Shown piece by piece: positions 23,550 through 35,650 of a DNA stretch of 64,000 nt. Both the position numbers and the translations under genes were made by a program. The notes under the pieces are model-generated. The model was given only the letters and a program-made list of their open reading frames with translations, did no database searches and had not been told where the DNA came from. The stretch is from Cocos nucifera (taxonomy: Eukaryota; Streptophyta; Magnoliopsida; Arecales; Arecaceae): assembly GCA_006176705.1 (NCBI GenBank), contig QRFJ01003323.1:85932-149931 (forward strand). Reading direction: 5' to 3'. How positions within the stretch are numbered: position 1 is the stretch's first letter; every line of letters starts with the position of its first letter.

Positions 23550-23561
23550 TGGTATCAAAGC
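23550..23561 (+). promoter_or_regulatory. C primer binding site
   Basis: TGGTATCAAAGC, one change from the tRNA-iMet complement, next to the LTR end. Confidence 0.85.
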
Positions 23562-24790
23562 AAGCCTTACATGGTTCAATCATGTGCATAAATGCTTTTA
23601 ATAATGATTTAAAGCATACTATAATATAGTGCATACATATTTGAACCTAAAATGCAATCTTAAATGATTAGGTTGATATATGATTTGGCTTATGATCATG
23701 TTAATGTATTATGGCATATAACATGACCATGTATTAGTTATTAGAATTTTAATTATGCAACTTTATGCAATGTCTTATATTAGATATTACTATGTATGCT
23801 GCACAAATTTATCATTTTGATTATAAAGTTGTCCTAGCATAATCAGTACTTATCCATTATACTATGAGGTTGTCTTAGAATGATGAATATTTATGTTTCA
23901 CATGGCACAGCTTGTAGATGCATGTTTTAATGTATTTAAAAATGTACATGAGATCTTTAAAACCCTGTTAAAATGATATTAAGTTGTAGTGTTAAAGATC
24001 ATTAAAGCAAATCCATTTTTGATATGTATAAGATGGTCAATTGATGTCTAGAAAATTGGTTCTAGAAAGATAAGGAGAATGTGGTTTATTAATTGGGCTC
24101 GTATCTTACTTGGCCAATTTTTTTGGTGTCTAAGATAAGAACAGAGGGCCTTCCATCTATCTCCCACTTACCTGGCCAATTCGATTCAATTAAAATCCTG
24201 AATTGAAAATACATAATGATAAAGACACTATATATGCCTTCCTTCATGCTAAGATGATTATTATTTCAAGATCTATAGTAAGTTTGTTGTGCCATCCACA
24301 AGACTTACCATGGAGACTGATATAATAATATCTTGGTGCATTTTAAGATGCTTATGATATATTTGATTTATTTTTGCTATGTTATGCTATCCATAAGAGC
24401 AATATTATTTTTAAATATGACTGTATAGAAATAAAGAATTTGACTTGACTAAAATATTATAGTTTGTTGTGCTATCCACAAGGCTATGAATATTTTAAAG
24501 GCAAGTTATGTTGAGAGTTGCATGGAGATACAATTGAATAAGTTTTTCTATTTTTAAACTCATTGAAGTTTGTTGTACTATCCACAAAACTTCTTTGAGG
24601 CATAAGTATCTCAAACCCACTAAGAAACCAGTTTAGGATTTTTTCGTATGCCATAGTGAGGGCTATGGAATATGGTAAAATAATAAGAGTAATAACTAGA
24701 ATAAAAGATCTCATCTACTTATACATGTCATCTTGAGTGGTTTGCTTTTATTAGTATTCTTATTTCATGTAAATTAAAACATTTGCAAAA
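23562..24790 (+). other. C leader with four iterated hairpins
   Basis: This untranslated stretch contains GGTGTCTAAG at 24125-24134, where the donor GT is now AT, and CTTACCT at 24167-24173. Four copies of a motif close to AGTTTGTTGTGCTATCCACA lie at 24281, 24376, 24461 and 24567. The acceptor before gag is no longer canonical (TTTGCAAAA before the ATG). Confidence 0.65.
24281..24592 (+). repeat. Four-copy hairpin repeat in C leader
   Basis: Copies at 24281-24306, 24376-24400, 24461-24486 and 24567-24592. In the first and last copies AAGTTTGT can pair with the closing ACAA(N)ACTT around a loop containing CYATCC or CTATCC. Spacing is 85-106 bp. Confidence 0.65.
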
Positions 24791-25625
24791 ATGGCATCTT
24801 CACTCTCATTGCGATGCATTCTTGATACAAATAAATTGACTGATCCCAATTACGTAGACTGGTTGAGGAACTTGTGCATAGTGCTTGCACAAGAGATATT
24901 ATTTTATGTTCTAGACACTCCTGATCCCAGTCTAGTCAGAGAAGATGCTTCAGAGAAGGAGAAAGCCACATATAAGATGTGGCAAAATGACAATACAACT
25001 GTCAAGTGCATCATGTTGGCCTCGATGAGTAATGAATTATATAGGCAACATGAGAGTATGGATTCTTCTTGCATATTGCTCAATTTAAAGAAGCTTTATG
25101 GAGAACAGAGTTGGACTGCTAGATATGAATTGTCTAAGCAGATATCTTAGGCTCGAATGACTAAGAAGACTTTGGTTCAAAACTATGTAATGAAACTGAT
25201 TGACCTAATCACTAGATTAGGTTAATTAGATTTTACCATGGATGCAGAACTCAGTCAGGATCTAAAACTTCGATCTTTCCTTGACTCCTTCACCCAATTT
25301 ATGGTTAATTATCATATGAACAAACTGGATACTTCCCTACTAGAGCTACTAAATATGTTAAAGATAGCAGAAAATCATTTAAAGGGATAGAAAGGTTGAC
25401 TTCTGATAATGGACAAGAAAAAGATTGGCAGGAAGGGTTCAAAGAAAAGAAATAAGTTGAATCCTAAAAGAAGTTCCTTCAAAAAGAAGACAAAGAATGT
25501 CACAATAGAAATGACTTGTTATCATTGCGGTAAGATGGCATATTGGAAGAAGAATTGCAAAAGTTATCTTGCAAAGATGAAGAAAAATATAGCACAAAAG
25601 GGTATGTATATGATACATACAACAT
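24791..25625 (+). pseudogene. gag: C gag, broken
   Basis: ATG 24791 opens a 119-codon stretch with the conserved NYVDWLRN, MLASMSNEL and LYGEQSWTARYELS motifs, ending at TAG 25148. Gag continues in the same general register with more stops to a lysine-rich tract at 25409-25500. The zinc knuckle at 25516-25557 reads CYHCGKMAYWKKNC: the His of CX2CX4HX4C is Tyr, so zinc binding should be lost. The start is well supported by alignment with B1's gag. Confidence 0.8.
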
Positions 25626-26320
25626 TTTCATTAAGTACTTCAGCCAATAATTCATGAGTATTGTAAACCGCAAGTAGTTCTCATATCTGTAATTCATTAT
25701 AGGGGCTATAGAGAATCAAAGGGCTGAAGAAAGATGAGTTCAAACTATTCAGAGCTAGTGGAGAAACCATCTCTACTGAAGCTATAGTGACTTACCTACT
25801 AGAGCTGCTGGCTAGAAGAACTCTCAAATTAGAAGAATATTATTATATGCCCAATATTATAAGAAATATTATATCTATACCTCTTTTGTTATAAGATGGT
25901 TTTCAATTAAAATTTATGAGCACCGGATGCTCTATTTATCATTCAAATGAATTTTATGGATATGGACATTTTAATAATGATCTTCTAATTTTATCACTTA
26001 GTGAAAATATATTTTATATTAGTAAAAATATGAAAAGAAAGAAAGAAGATATTAATATGTCATTTCTTTGGCATTGCTGCCTCAATCATATTAGTGAGTC
26101 AAGGATAAACAAATTATACAAAGAAAAATTCTTAGAATCCTATGATTATGAATCATATGGGACTTGTGAATCTTGCCTCATGATGAAAATAACCAAGTCT
26201 CCATTCACTGGACATGGAGAAAGGGCAAATGAGTTATTGGCCTTAGTACATTCACATATATGCGGACCAATGATAACTCAAGCCAGAGAAGGATATTCCA
26301 TATTTCATCACATTTACTAA
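25626..26320 (+). pseudogene. pol: C protease and pre-integrase domain, broken
   Basis: The protease active site should read VLDTGSSSHIC; here the Asp codon is replaced by TAA at 25664-25666 and the Gly is Ala. Strand segments (YYYMPNIIRNIISI) follow at about 25840-25885. The pre-integrase region from about 26063 has WHCCLNHI, altered from WHxRLGHI, and the CX2C pair in TCESCLMMK. The open stretch is 25916-26320. Confidence 0.78.
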
Positions 26321-27180
26321 TGACTTTTCAAGATATGGATATGTGTAACTTATGAAACATAAATCCAAGGCTTTTGATAAGTTTAAAAAATATCAGAAGA
26401 TGGTCAAAAATTAAACTAGAAGAAGTATTAAAGTCCTTCGATCTGATCAAGATGGCGAATACTTATCTAGTTTCTTGATCATCTTAAGAAAAAAAGAATT
26501 CTCTCTGAATGGATACCTCCTTATATGCCATAATTAAATAGGATAGTGGGAAAGAGAAATCATACACTTATGAAAATGGTACGATCTATGATGTGCTATG
26601 CTGATCTTCCAATATCCTTCTAGGGGTATGTCCTAGAAACAGCTGCATTTATTCTTAATAGAGTGCCTTCAAAGTCTGTTCCTAGCACTTTATATGAGAT
26701 ATGAAATGGAAAGAAGCCTAATCTTAAGAATCTTAAGATATGGGGCTGTCCTACTTATGTCAAAAATATTTTTGGACATAAGCTAAGTGCAAGGTCAGAC
26801 AAATAGTTGTCTGTAAGATATTCTAAGAAAACTAAAGAAAATTATTTCTACCATCCTACTGAATAAAAAATAATTATCAGTTGGCATGCCATATTCTTGG
26901 AGGAGTTCATCCAAGAAGGAGGTAGTGGGAGGAATATTGAACTTAAGAAAGTTTAGGACCTACAAACTATTCTAGAAATATCTAATGAAAATACTCAACC
27001 AGAAGTACCCAAGGATGAGGTACATCCACAATATACACCTCCTCCCTATAGGACAAAGAGAGTGCATCATGCACCTCTAAGATATGGTTTTGTCATAAGG
27101 AATCATAATGAGGCAAATATCATTCAGGATGATGATCCATTGATCTATTCTAAAGCCATCGTGAGTAAGGACTCTAACAA
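26321..27180 (+). pseudogene. pol: C integrase, broken
   Basis: After a frameshift at about 26300, pieces matching FSRYGYV, then LRSDQDGEY (second Asp; RG changed to QD), then WIPPYMP and VGKRNHTLMKMVRSMM follow in different registers. The Glu of VSERRN is Lys. The segment ends in a YYFY-like NYFYHPTE near 26850. The end of the domain holds RTKRVHHAP at about 27052. It is heavily decayed. Confidence 0.72.
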
Positions 27181-27985
27181 GTGACTAGATGCAATGAAAT
27201 TTGAAATGAACTTTATGTATTCCAACCAAGTATGAACTTTGGTTGATGCACCAAAGGGTGTTAGCCCTATAGGGTGCAAGTGGGTCTTCGAGAAGAAGAT
27301 CAAAGTAGATGGCCAAATTGAAACCTACAAGACTAGGTTGATGGCAAATGATTTCAGATAGAAACAAGGAATTAATTATAATGAAACCTTTTTGTCAGTG
27401 GCTATGCTAATGTCTATACAATTTTACTTGCTACAATAGCATACTATGATTATGAAATCTAGCAGATAGATATCAAGATACCGCTTTTCTTAATGGTAAT
27501 CTTGAGGAAGAGGTCTATATGACTCAGCTAGAAGGTTTCATCCTCAATGCGAGATCGAATCAAGTATGCATGCTTAAAAAATTTATTTACGGATTAAAGC
27601 AGGCTTCAAGAAGTTGGAACATTCAATTTGATATGACCGTCAAAGAGTTTGGATTCATAAAAAATATGGATGAACCATGCATATATAAGAAGGCTAGTAG
27701 GAGTGTCGTAATCTTTTTGGTTTTATATGTCAATAACATATTACTTATTAAGAATGATATCCCAATGCTCCAATCAGTTAAAACTTGGCTATCAAATAAG
27801 TTTTTTATGAAAGATTTGGGTGAAGCATCCTATATTTTAGGAATAAAGATCTATAAAGATAAATCTAATAGGATGCTAGGCTTGTCCCAATCTAGGTACA
27901 TTGACTTAGTGTTAAAAAGGTTCAACATGGAGGAAAGTAAAAGTGGCTACTTACCCATAAGTCAAGACATATAATTCTCTAAAAA
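27181..27985 (+). pseudogene. pol: C reverse transcriptase, broken
   Basis: The domain starts near 27235 (a WTLVDAPKGV-like segment with a stop). The open stretch 27519-27974 carries YGLKQASRSWN and the active-site strand, which reads YVNNILLI instead of YVDDILLI: both catalytic aspartates are asparagine. This cannot be a working polymerase. Downstream MKDLGEASYILGIKIYKD and LGLSQSRYIDLVLKRFNM are well kept. Confidence 0.85.
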
Positions 27986-28713
27986 GATGTCTCCTAAGAC
28001 ATCAGAAGAAAGAGAAAGAATGAAATCGATTCCTTATGCTTCGGTAGTAGGATCTATTATATATGTCATGTTATGTACCAAACTTGATATGGCTTATGCT
28101 TTAGGCATAGTCAGCAAATATCTGGCTAATCTAGGAGGGATCATTGAAAAGTTGTGAAAAATATTCTTAAGTATTTGAGAAGAACTAAAGATATTTTTCT
28201 AATTTATGGTGGGTCAGAGTTGAAACTAGAAAGATATACTGATTCTAAGTTTTTAGTCAGATTCAAGATGATAGCAAGTCAATATCATAATATGTGTTAA
28301 CCTTAAATGGAGGTGCAGTAACTTGTAAAAGTTCAAAACAATAGACTGTAGCTAACTTAATAGCAAAGGTAGAATATATTGCTACTAGTGAAGCTGCTAA
28401 TAAAAATGTTTGGATGAAGAAATTCATCAGTGATCAGAGAATGGTTCCTGAGATAGAATGATCGGTACGTCTTTATTGTGATAGTACTGGTGTGGTGATC
28501 CAAGCTAAGAAACTATGGTCTTGACATAGATCAAAGCATATTCTCAGATGGTTCCACCTCATTCAAAAAATTATTGAGAGACAAGATGTTGTATTAGAAT
28601 GAGTAGATACTAAGAATAATATAGCAGATCCATTCACTAAGGCCTTACCATAGCAACTGCTTGATTACCATCTCAATTGTATGGGTTTGAGATATAAGGA
28701 TGATAGACTTTAG
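27986..28713 (+). pseudogene. pol: C RNase H, broken
   Basis: The connection and RNase H regions are recognisable through the ILKYLRRTKD segment near 28168, then VEYIATSEAANKNVW (Glu), LYCDSTGVV (Asp) and a HRSKHILR segment. At least seven stops interrupt them, many at former Trp, Gln or Arg codons. Confidence 0.75.
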
Positions 28714-28727
28714 TGCAAGTGGAAGAT
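28714..28727 (+). promoter_or_regulatory. C polypurine tract
   Basis: TGCAAGTGGAAGAT directly before the 3' LTR, the plus-strand primer site with two changes from AAGTGGGAGAT. Confidence 0.7.
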
Positions 28728-31170
28728 TGAAAGAATAAGTGCCCTACAAGCCAATCATATGTATGATATGATGGAACTTTTCTGTATAATCCCCAATTCA
28801 TGTAATGATATTTATTCTGATTTTGATAAAATGAGATATTTGATTCATCATTCTAGTTACATCTTTTATGTTTAAAGATTATGATGAATCTCAAAGATTA
28901 GGATAATGATTTAAGAGGATATGAATGGATCATGCCTGTGAGACCTAAAATCCTAAAATCCTAATCTTAAATATTTCTAGTTGTAGGAATATTGAGTCAG
29001 GGATAAATATTCTAGATAGACTGGCACATCCTATGTATGCTTAATAAAGAGGGTGGCGGATCTTACAAGCTACTTGTATGGGGATACTAATATAAGGATG
29101 TGGGTGCTCATCGAGAAATGAGTTCACTAAATTAACTCGCTAAAAGAGAACATCTTATCGAACTTTACTTGTATGTCAAAAGATGGTTCTCTAAGTGGGA
29201 GTTATGCAAGTGATCCTTAGATCTGAGATCATCACGGTACCTTACACACATAAGCCCATATTTTTAGTTCATACTTAATCATGACATTAAGTCATGAACA
29301 GGATGTCCTTGATATAGTCAAGTGTGTATGAAGATTATGAGTAGGTCAACAAGAAATCGATCACTCCTAGTAAGAGGAGATGATATCCTATGTATTCTTA
29401 TCTCTGAATAACTCAATAAGACTTTAGCTAAAGTAGAATGAAGATTAGATAGAATTTCTAATCATTCATTAGAGTTATCACTAATTGATGGAGAATCGAC
29501 ATGAATATGTGTTTGAGTTTGACATTTATCCATACTCATAAACATATGCAGAATGCAGGATGATTGAAGAATTGAATTGCATAGGTACTTGCCACTGAAG
29601 GGTATATTTGGTATATGTACTAAATTCCACATGTTCTAGATAGTAATGATACATTGCTAGACATCAATCTTGATTTTTGGATTTGATTAAATTAATAAGA
29701 TTAATTCGATCCTCAGTTAGATGGATCTTCTAATTAATGAAACGGATTGGCATAAATCCTAATTAATTGAGATTGAGTCCAATCAGATTAGATTAAAATG
29801 CACCCAAGGATGTTGCTAGCTAGATGTGGAGCCCAATGGATCACACACCTAAAGAAATTGATCAAGAATTAATTTTAGGATCATTGGATGCTAATTGGAT
29901 GGCTAATTAGCATGCTAGCACATGTTAGCTAACCTAATTCCTTGCCAAATTAGTTTTAGTTCGAATTCTTGTGCTTTTGGTTAAGCAATTTTAATTAAAT
30001 CTAAAATATAGTTAAGTCATCAGGGCTTGCCATTAGATGGAATCCACATGGCATTTTTTTGGACTCATTTTGGAAGATTCCTAGGTCCCCCAAACTCCTT
30101 CCTAGAGTTGGCGCTACATAATGTGGTGCATGAATTATTGTTGGTGCAAGGAAGGACCAAGAGTCCTTCTGGATGGGGGCTTTGATCAAGTAAACAACCC
30201 CTAAGGTTCTTTCTCTTATCTAGGTGCCTACCATTATTGACCAAGTCAAAAATGGCGGGCGCAAGAGATAATTCTCTTGGGAAAACTATGCGAAGAGTCG
30301 TGTAGTCTCAGATTGTTTGGCACCTAGAGTCCTTCTACTTGAAGGACTCTTGGTTGGTGCCTTATCTGAAGTTCTCTCACCTTGTCCCACATGATATCAG
30401 AGAAAAATTCAAAATAAATTTAAAGTTATTTGTAGAACAACGTATATATGATGTTCGAGAGGTAGAAATCACATTTTATGTGATTTCTAAGCGCCTCCAA
30501 GTATCCTTCTATATTAAGAGACTTATCTAATCTCATGATAAGGCTTTTGGATGGCTGATAAGCATTGGGGAGGGGTGTGATTGGCACCTCATCTGAATCT
30601 ATAAATAGGATGTAGATTGGAGGTGTTGGGCATTCTAGATTCAGAAGTCTGTCTTAATTTTCTTCCTTCCTTTCCTTTAGATAAAGTATTGGTTATGATA
30701 AGAAGTCTTCCTCTAGACAAGGTCTTAACCAATACAAGGAGTCTTCTTTAAGAATTATGATAAGAAGTCTTCCTCTAGACAAGGTCTTAACCAATACAAG
30801 GAGTCTTCTTTAAGAAAAAGGTTAGAAAGATTATTTAAGAGGGCTAAGAGAGAATAAAAGGGAGAATAAACAAGAGGGAAGAAGGAAGAAGAAAAGCTAA
30901 GAAATTCTAGATCAGAATTCAGCAAGCAAAGATTCAAGAAGGATCATTCTTGAACCTAATTCTCATTTGGATCTCCATTTGAGGGCAAACATGTGGGTGC
31001 CTCATGGAAATATATCTTCTCCAAATCAGATTGTTAAGAGTATGTTATCTATTCTTATACCATATGCATGTATGTGATTGAAATTTAGCAAGATCGGTCC
31101 TAGGAATTAGGATTTGATAGACCAAAATTTTTGAAGTATATTGCTTCCTCTGTGTCAATCAAACCCTACA
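28728..31170 (+). repeat. C 3' LTR, complete
   Basis: About 2443 bp, from TGAAAGAATAAGTGCCC to AAACCCTACA. It contains a 62-64 bp tandem duplication at about 30691-30815 absent from the 5' LTR, and a TATA box at 30600-30607. It is the reference that identifies 11821-12127 and 22331-23548. Confidence 0.88.
30691..30815 (+). repeat. 62-64 bp tandem duplication in C 3' LTR
   Basis: Two adjacent near-identical copies, each containing AAGAAGTCTTCCTCTAGACA and CAATACAAGGAGTCTTCTTT. The 5' LTR has one copy at about 23127-23195. Confidence 0.9.
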
Positions 31171-31470
31171 TTTAGTGGTAGGAATCTTTTCTAAAGAAGT
31201 CGGTGGTTTGATCAAGAACCCATGTGGATCAATGTTGAAGAGCAAATGCTTGGGCGCCTGGTGGAACCTCTACCAAAATACTATCGGAATTAGGGTTTAG
31301 CGATCATATGATTGATCAAGTATTCTGCTACACCAATTCGTTATGCTAAACATATGTTATATATGATTGTAATCAACAATGAGATCTTAGAATAGGTTTT
31401 GAATTTTTACTATTTTATTATAAATGCTTTGAAATCCATGCTTCCGCTCTGGTCATCAAACCTTATAAGC
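31171..31470 (+). repeat. Diverged C-type LTR end flanking C
   Basis: Several segments resemble the end of C's LTR in the same order: a GGATC followed by a gap and GGGCGCCTGGTGG (compare GTAGGCACCTCA), CTTAGAAT, and TCAAACC near the end. It stops near 31470 without a primer site. I read it as the end of an older LTR into which C inserted. The similarity is weak. Confidence 0.35.
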
Positions 31471-31654
31471 AGGGTTTGCATCCTCTTTGCTCTCGATAGC
31501 TACTCCTTTATCTCCATCAGTGTTTGTGCCTTAGAGGCATTCAAAGAAGCATAGTTAGCAAATATTCTTGGTAGCGACGTGCTTCACCGACCTCCGAGAG
31601 GAGTCTATTGTCATCGATTCTGAGGTGGGGTTATGGATCTTCATGAAAAAAACT
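31471..31654. other. Unassigned spacer
   Basis: About 184 bp between the older LTR end and D's LTR. I see no frame, no repeat partner within the window and no motif. It may be the only non-transposon DNA here. Confidence 0.4.
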
Positions 31655-34101
31655 TGCAGGGGTTTCTAGCATGCATTTCGAAATTTTTTTCGAAAAATGA
31701 TAGTGAAAGGCATAAGATTAATCTAATTAATCTATGCATGCATATAGTCAAATCATTAAATATCCTACTTTAGTATCATGACATGATATATATGTATAAA
31801 AAAATCTAAAAGAAAAGAAAAATAAATCTAATTTATTATTTTACTCGTGTTTAGAACATGATACTTGAGTATAGATAGATGATCTCCACAACTAAAAATC
31901 TTAGATTGGATCTCCTCACATTGTGATGCAGCCACATAGAGTGTCTGTCTTCTATGGATCATCCACACAAAGCTGTAAGTCTCGATCAACTCCTTCGGAG
32001 TGCTAGCTCCTTGTTGAAACCTTCGACGGTCGATCTTGATTGATCTCAATCGATCTTCTTCTTTCAATCATTGGGATGATCCAGGAGACTAGCATAGATA
32101 TATGGGAGGATAAGGAAGAGATCTGAAAAGTTTTATGAAAAGGTGACTCTCATAGCTCTCGATCTCACTTTCCAAACTCTAGGTTAAAATCCTAGGACAA
32201 ACTGCACTTAGAAACCCTGGAGACCGACTCTCTAGATTTTTCTGACACTCTGAATACCTCATGCTAGAAGTCCCTCATGCCCCTTATCTAAATTATCCCA
32301 TGAAAGCTCCTTCACAAAAGGATCACATGCCCTCTTTCTTCGATATGATCTGAGATAGGAAAGTGCAAAACTGGATGAGAAAGGACTCTCGGAACCTCAC
32401 GCCCAGAAGACTTCCCACACCTCCCTCTCTGAATTTTTCTTACAAAAACACTTTCACTACTAGAAGGACTCTTCCATCTATGCATGCCCACTCTTAGATT
32501 TCCCATTTAAAATAAACAATAAAAGGTGTGGGGGTGTGGGAAAGAGATAAGGATGAGAGGTTGGATTAGTTCCAACCTCCAACCATCTATCTTGAATTCA
32601 AAATTCAAGATAAACTTTAAACCTTATCCAACACTTGGACCAGGTCAAGGAGAGAGAAATAAGACACCAACTCTCTTCTTAGGCATGGGAATTAATTCAT
32701 AAGAATTCAAAATTCTATGTGAAAGTGGGCGGTGGTCAAAGGTGGAGGCGCCAAGGAGTTAGTCCAAACTATTTGGACTTTATAGTTTTTCCAATTAGAT
32801 CTCCATCTAGACCAATTTGGCTTGACCCAATTAAATCATAATAAATTTTATTAAATTAGGCTTAAACTATTCTAATTAAATTTTAGTTAAATCAAAAATT
32901 AATTGAGCCCAAGCCCTCATCAAATTAGAGATCAATCTCCCTTAGCGAGGTCATCTCATAACCTAATCGGGTCAAACCAAATTGAATCCAATTCAATTAG
33001 ATTTGACCCAAACCTCATTGCTCTATCAAATTAAGCTAATCAATAATTTAATTGCTAATTAATTCTCCTATAATGATAGTCTTAGTCTAATGGGACTCTT
33101 AATCATAGAGTCCTAGTCCAGTAGGACACATAATCATAGAGTCTCAATCCAGTGGGACTCTTGACTCTAGATCAGCCATCAAATCAGGTAGAAACTTCTA
33201 TTGTGTGTGATCCATATGTTCAAACATTAAGATAGTAGTATAAAAACTAATTTTTATACCAATAGATGTGACCATCTAGTAATAGTACCCGACATCCAAA
33301 TAGGTGGAATAGTTGCAATGCAACATTCATGAACTTATGGCATATGGTTACTTTACAAATCATCCCCTTGACCATAATACTTAAGGTGACATTGGAGTTT
33401 AACTATCAACTCCTAATCAGAGCATCTAGATCGTGTCTCAACCTCATAAATCTTGTGATTCCTCATAAGGATTATCCTAGCCAAGATTTTGCTAAATTGA
33501 AACACATCAGAGCATCTTCTCTAACACTTGGAGGGGTCAATCCCATCTTGACTTACACACCAACTTCACAAGTACTTGCCTTTATCAAAAAATCTTCCAT
33601 TACTATATCAAAAATATAAGTAGTCTGGTACCAATGTATAGTGAGTTGCTTGCAAGTCATTTGGTGATCTCAGGTCTAAGGGACACTTATACCCATATCC
33701 TTCATAAGCAACTCTTAATAGAAGATAGCTCCACAGATAGATCACATTCGATGAAATGTACTCCTATATTTCACTTGCATGCCATACTAGTATCTCCATA
33801 CTCGTTGATTAAGAGGACTACCAATCCGTATGGTACATAATAACCTACACACAATAAACATTGTCGTCCTATATAACAATATATCATTTGATCACGAACT
33901 GGTTTAAGGACTCAATGATAAATCCTTCTTTATCAATTCTAAATAGTCCTAAAGACTTCATCACAAAAGAGTTTATAAAAAAGATGCACAACAAGAGATG
34001 AAAAGCTAGAATAATATTTTATTTATTTAATAATTTATATACTATAATGAGCTCAACCATCTACAGACTAGATGATTGGCTTTAGAATACATTTCCCAAC
34101 T
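31655..34101 (-). repeat. D 3' LTR
   Basis: About 2447 bp; the minus strand begins TTGGGAAATGTATTC and ends near CCCCTGCA. It carries about three units of the same 31-32 bp GGACTCT/AGAGTCC repeat seen in A1 (33078-33175). No partner LTR is present, so its age cannot be judged. Confidence 0.8.
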
Positions 34102-34116
34102 TCTTTCACTTAGACT
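34102..34116 (-). promoter_or_regulatory. D polypurine tract
   Basis: GTCTAAGTGAAAGAA on the minus strand beside the LTR, decayed from the AAGTGRGAG type seen in F and A1. Confidence 0.6.
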
Positions 34117-34640
34117 AAAGCCAATCAGAATAGTACATATACCCATCTTCCACTTGTAGTCATCGAACTCTTTAATTCCAAGGGCTTTAGTAAATGGATC
34201 GGCCATGTTTTTCTTTCCATCAATCTTCTGAAGCTCAACATCACCTCGTTCCATGATCTCTCATACAAGGTGGTAGCAACGCAGAATGTGCTTTGTGTGT
34301 TGATGTACCTTCAGTTTCTTTGCTTAAGCTATGGTTTTAGTGCTATCATAATAAAGCAGAATCAGACTATCCAAGGAGGGTGCCACTTCCAGCTCGCCAA
34401 TGAACTTGTGCAGCCACACAGCTTCCTTCATAGCATCGGATGCTGCGATATACTCTACCTTGCATACTGATTTGGTCATACTATGTTGCTTGAAACTCTT
34501 TTAGCAAATAGCTCCACCATTCAGAATAAATATATATTCTAACACACTATTACTATCATCATGATCTAACTAAAAATTGGAATCAATATATCCCAAAAGT
34601 TTCAAGTCAATATCTCCATAAATGAGCCACCGATCCTTAG
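34117..34640 (-). pseudogene. pol: D RNase H, broken
   Basis: The C-terminal part (ERGDVELQKIDGKKNMADPFTK) runs through 34254 into the LTR edge. Upstream are decayed equivalents of the HQ..KHIL segment, an LYYDSTKT-like stretch and the VEYIAASDAMKE helix near 34440-34460. Several stops occur, including one in the SSKQ segment near 34502. Confidence 0.75.
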
Positions 34641-35650
34641 TATTTCTTAAATACTTTAGAATTATCTTTATAACCTTCTAATGATTCTCACCCAGATCAG
34701 ATTGGTATCTACTCGCTACCCCTATTGAGTATGCCACATCCGGTCTCGTACATGTTCTGGCATATATTATAGAATCCACTATCAAAGCATATGAAATTCT
34801 ACTCATACGCTCTCTCTCTCTTAAGAAGTTGTCGGAGAATTCCTCTTCGAGAGAAAAATTCTATAGCCTATCGAAAGATAACCTTTCTTAAAATTTATTG
34901 TGCTGAACTGCTTCAGCACGGTATTGATGCACGTGGACTAGAATAACCCAAACAATCTTTTAGACCTATCTTTATAGATCTTCAACCATAGGATGTAGGA
35001 AGCTTCTCCCAAGTCCTTCATTAAGAATTGAGATGATAGCCAAACATTTATTCTCTATAACGTAGGGATATAATTCCTAATTAAGAGAATATCATCAATA
35101 TACAATATAAGAAATACTACTAAAGATCCATTAGCCCATTTATTTATGTAGGGTTCTTCTCCATTCTTAACAAAGCCATATGTTTTGATCATTTTATCAA
35201 AATGCATATTCCAACTCCGAGATGTTTGCTTCAATTCATAAATAGATCTCTGAAGCTTACACACCTTAGACTCGTATGTAGATGTAAATCCTTCAGGCTA
35301 TATCATATACACCTTTTCATCCAGCTTTCTATTTAGAAAAGTGGTCTTCACATCCATTTGCAAGATTTCATAGTCTAGATGTGCTGCTACCATAAGTATA
35401 ATTCAAATGGAATTAAGCATTGTTACTAGAAAAAACATCTCATCATAGTCTATACCATAATGCTGACGATATCCTCTGATAATCAGATGGGCTTTATAAG
35501 TCACCACTTTTCCATCTACATCTCTTTTATTTTTTGAAAATCTACTTACACCAAATAGATTTTACCTCTTCAAGTGGATATACCAGTGTTCATATACTAT
35601 TGACCTTCATGGACTCCATTTTGGATTTCATGACTTTCAGCCACTTATTA
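34641..35650 (-). pseudogene. pol: D reverse transcriptase, broken
   Basis: The stretch 35055-35264 has VCKLQRSIYELKQTSRSWN, a YGFVKNGEEP segment and the catalytic strand YIDDILLI with both aspartates kept. The MDVKTTFLN segment lies near 35345. Stops or frameshifts occur near 35300, 35405 and 35540. Confidence 0.78.

Larger units (their letters stand above)
22331..31170 (+). mobile_element. C: Angela-like Ty1/copia element, decayed
   Basis: C has the end of a 5' LTR, a primer site, a 1.2 kb leader, gag, protease, integrase, RT, RNase H, a polypurine tract and a full 3' LTR. Every domain is recognisable but has stops or lost catalytic residues. The LTRs differ at very roughly a tenth of positions, so C is old, and it hosts G/A1 and A2/B1 in its 5' LTR. 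Its right flank is TTTAG. The left flank is outside the window. Confidence 0.88.

Noticed and set aside
33078..33175. CRISPR-like or satellite array in D's LTR
   Set aside because: Only three diverged units without constant spacers; it is the minisatellite seen in A1, and the genome is eukaryotic.
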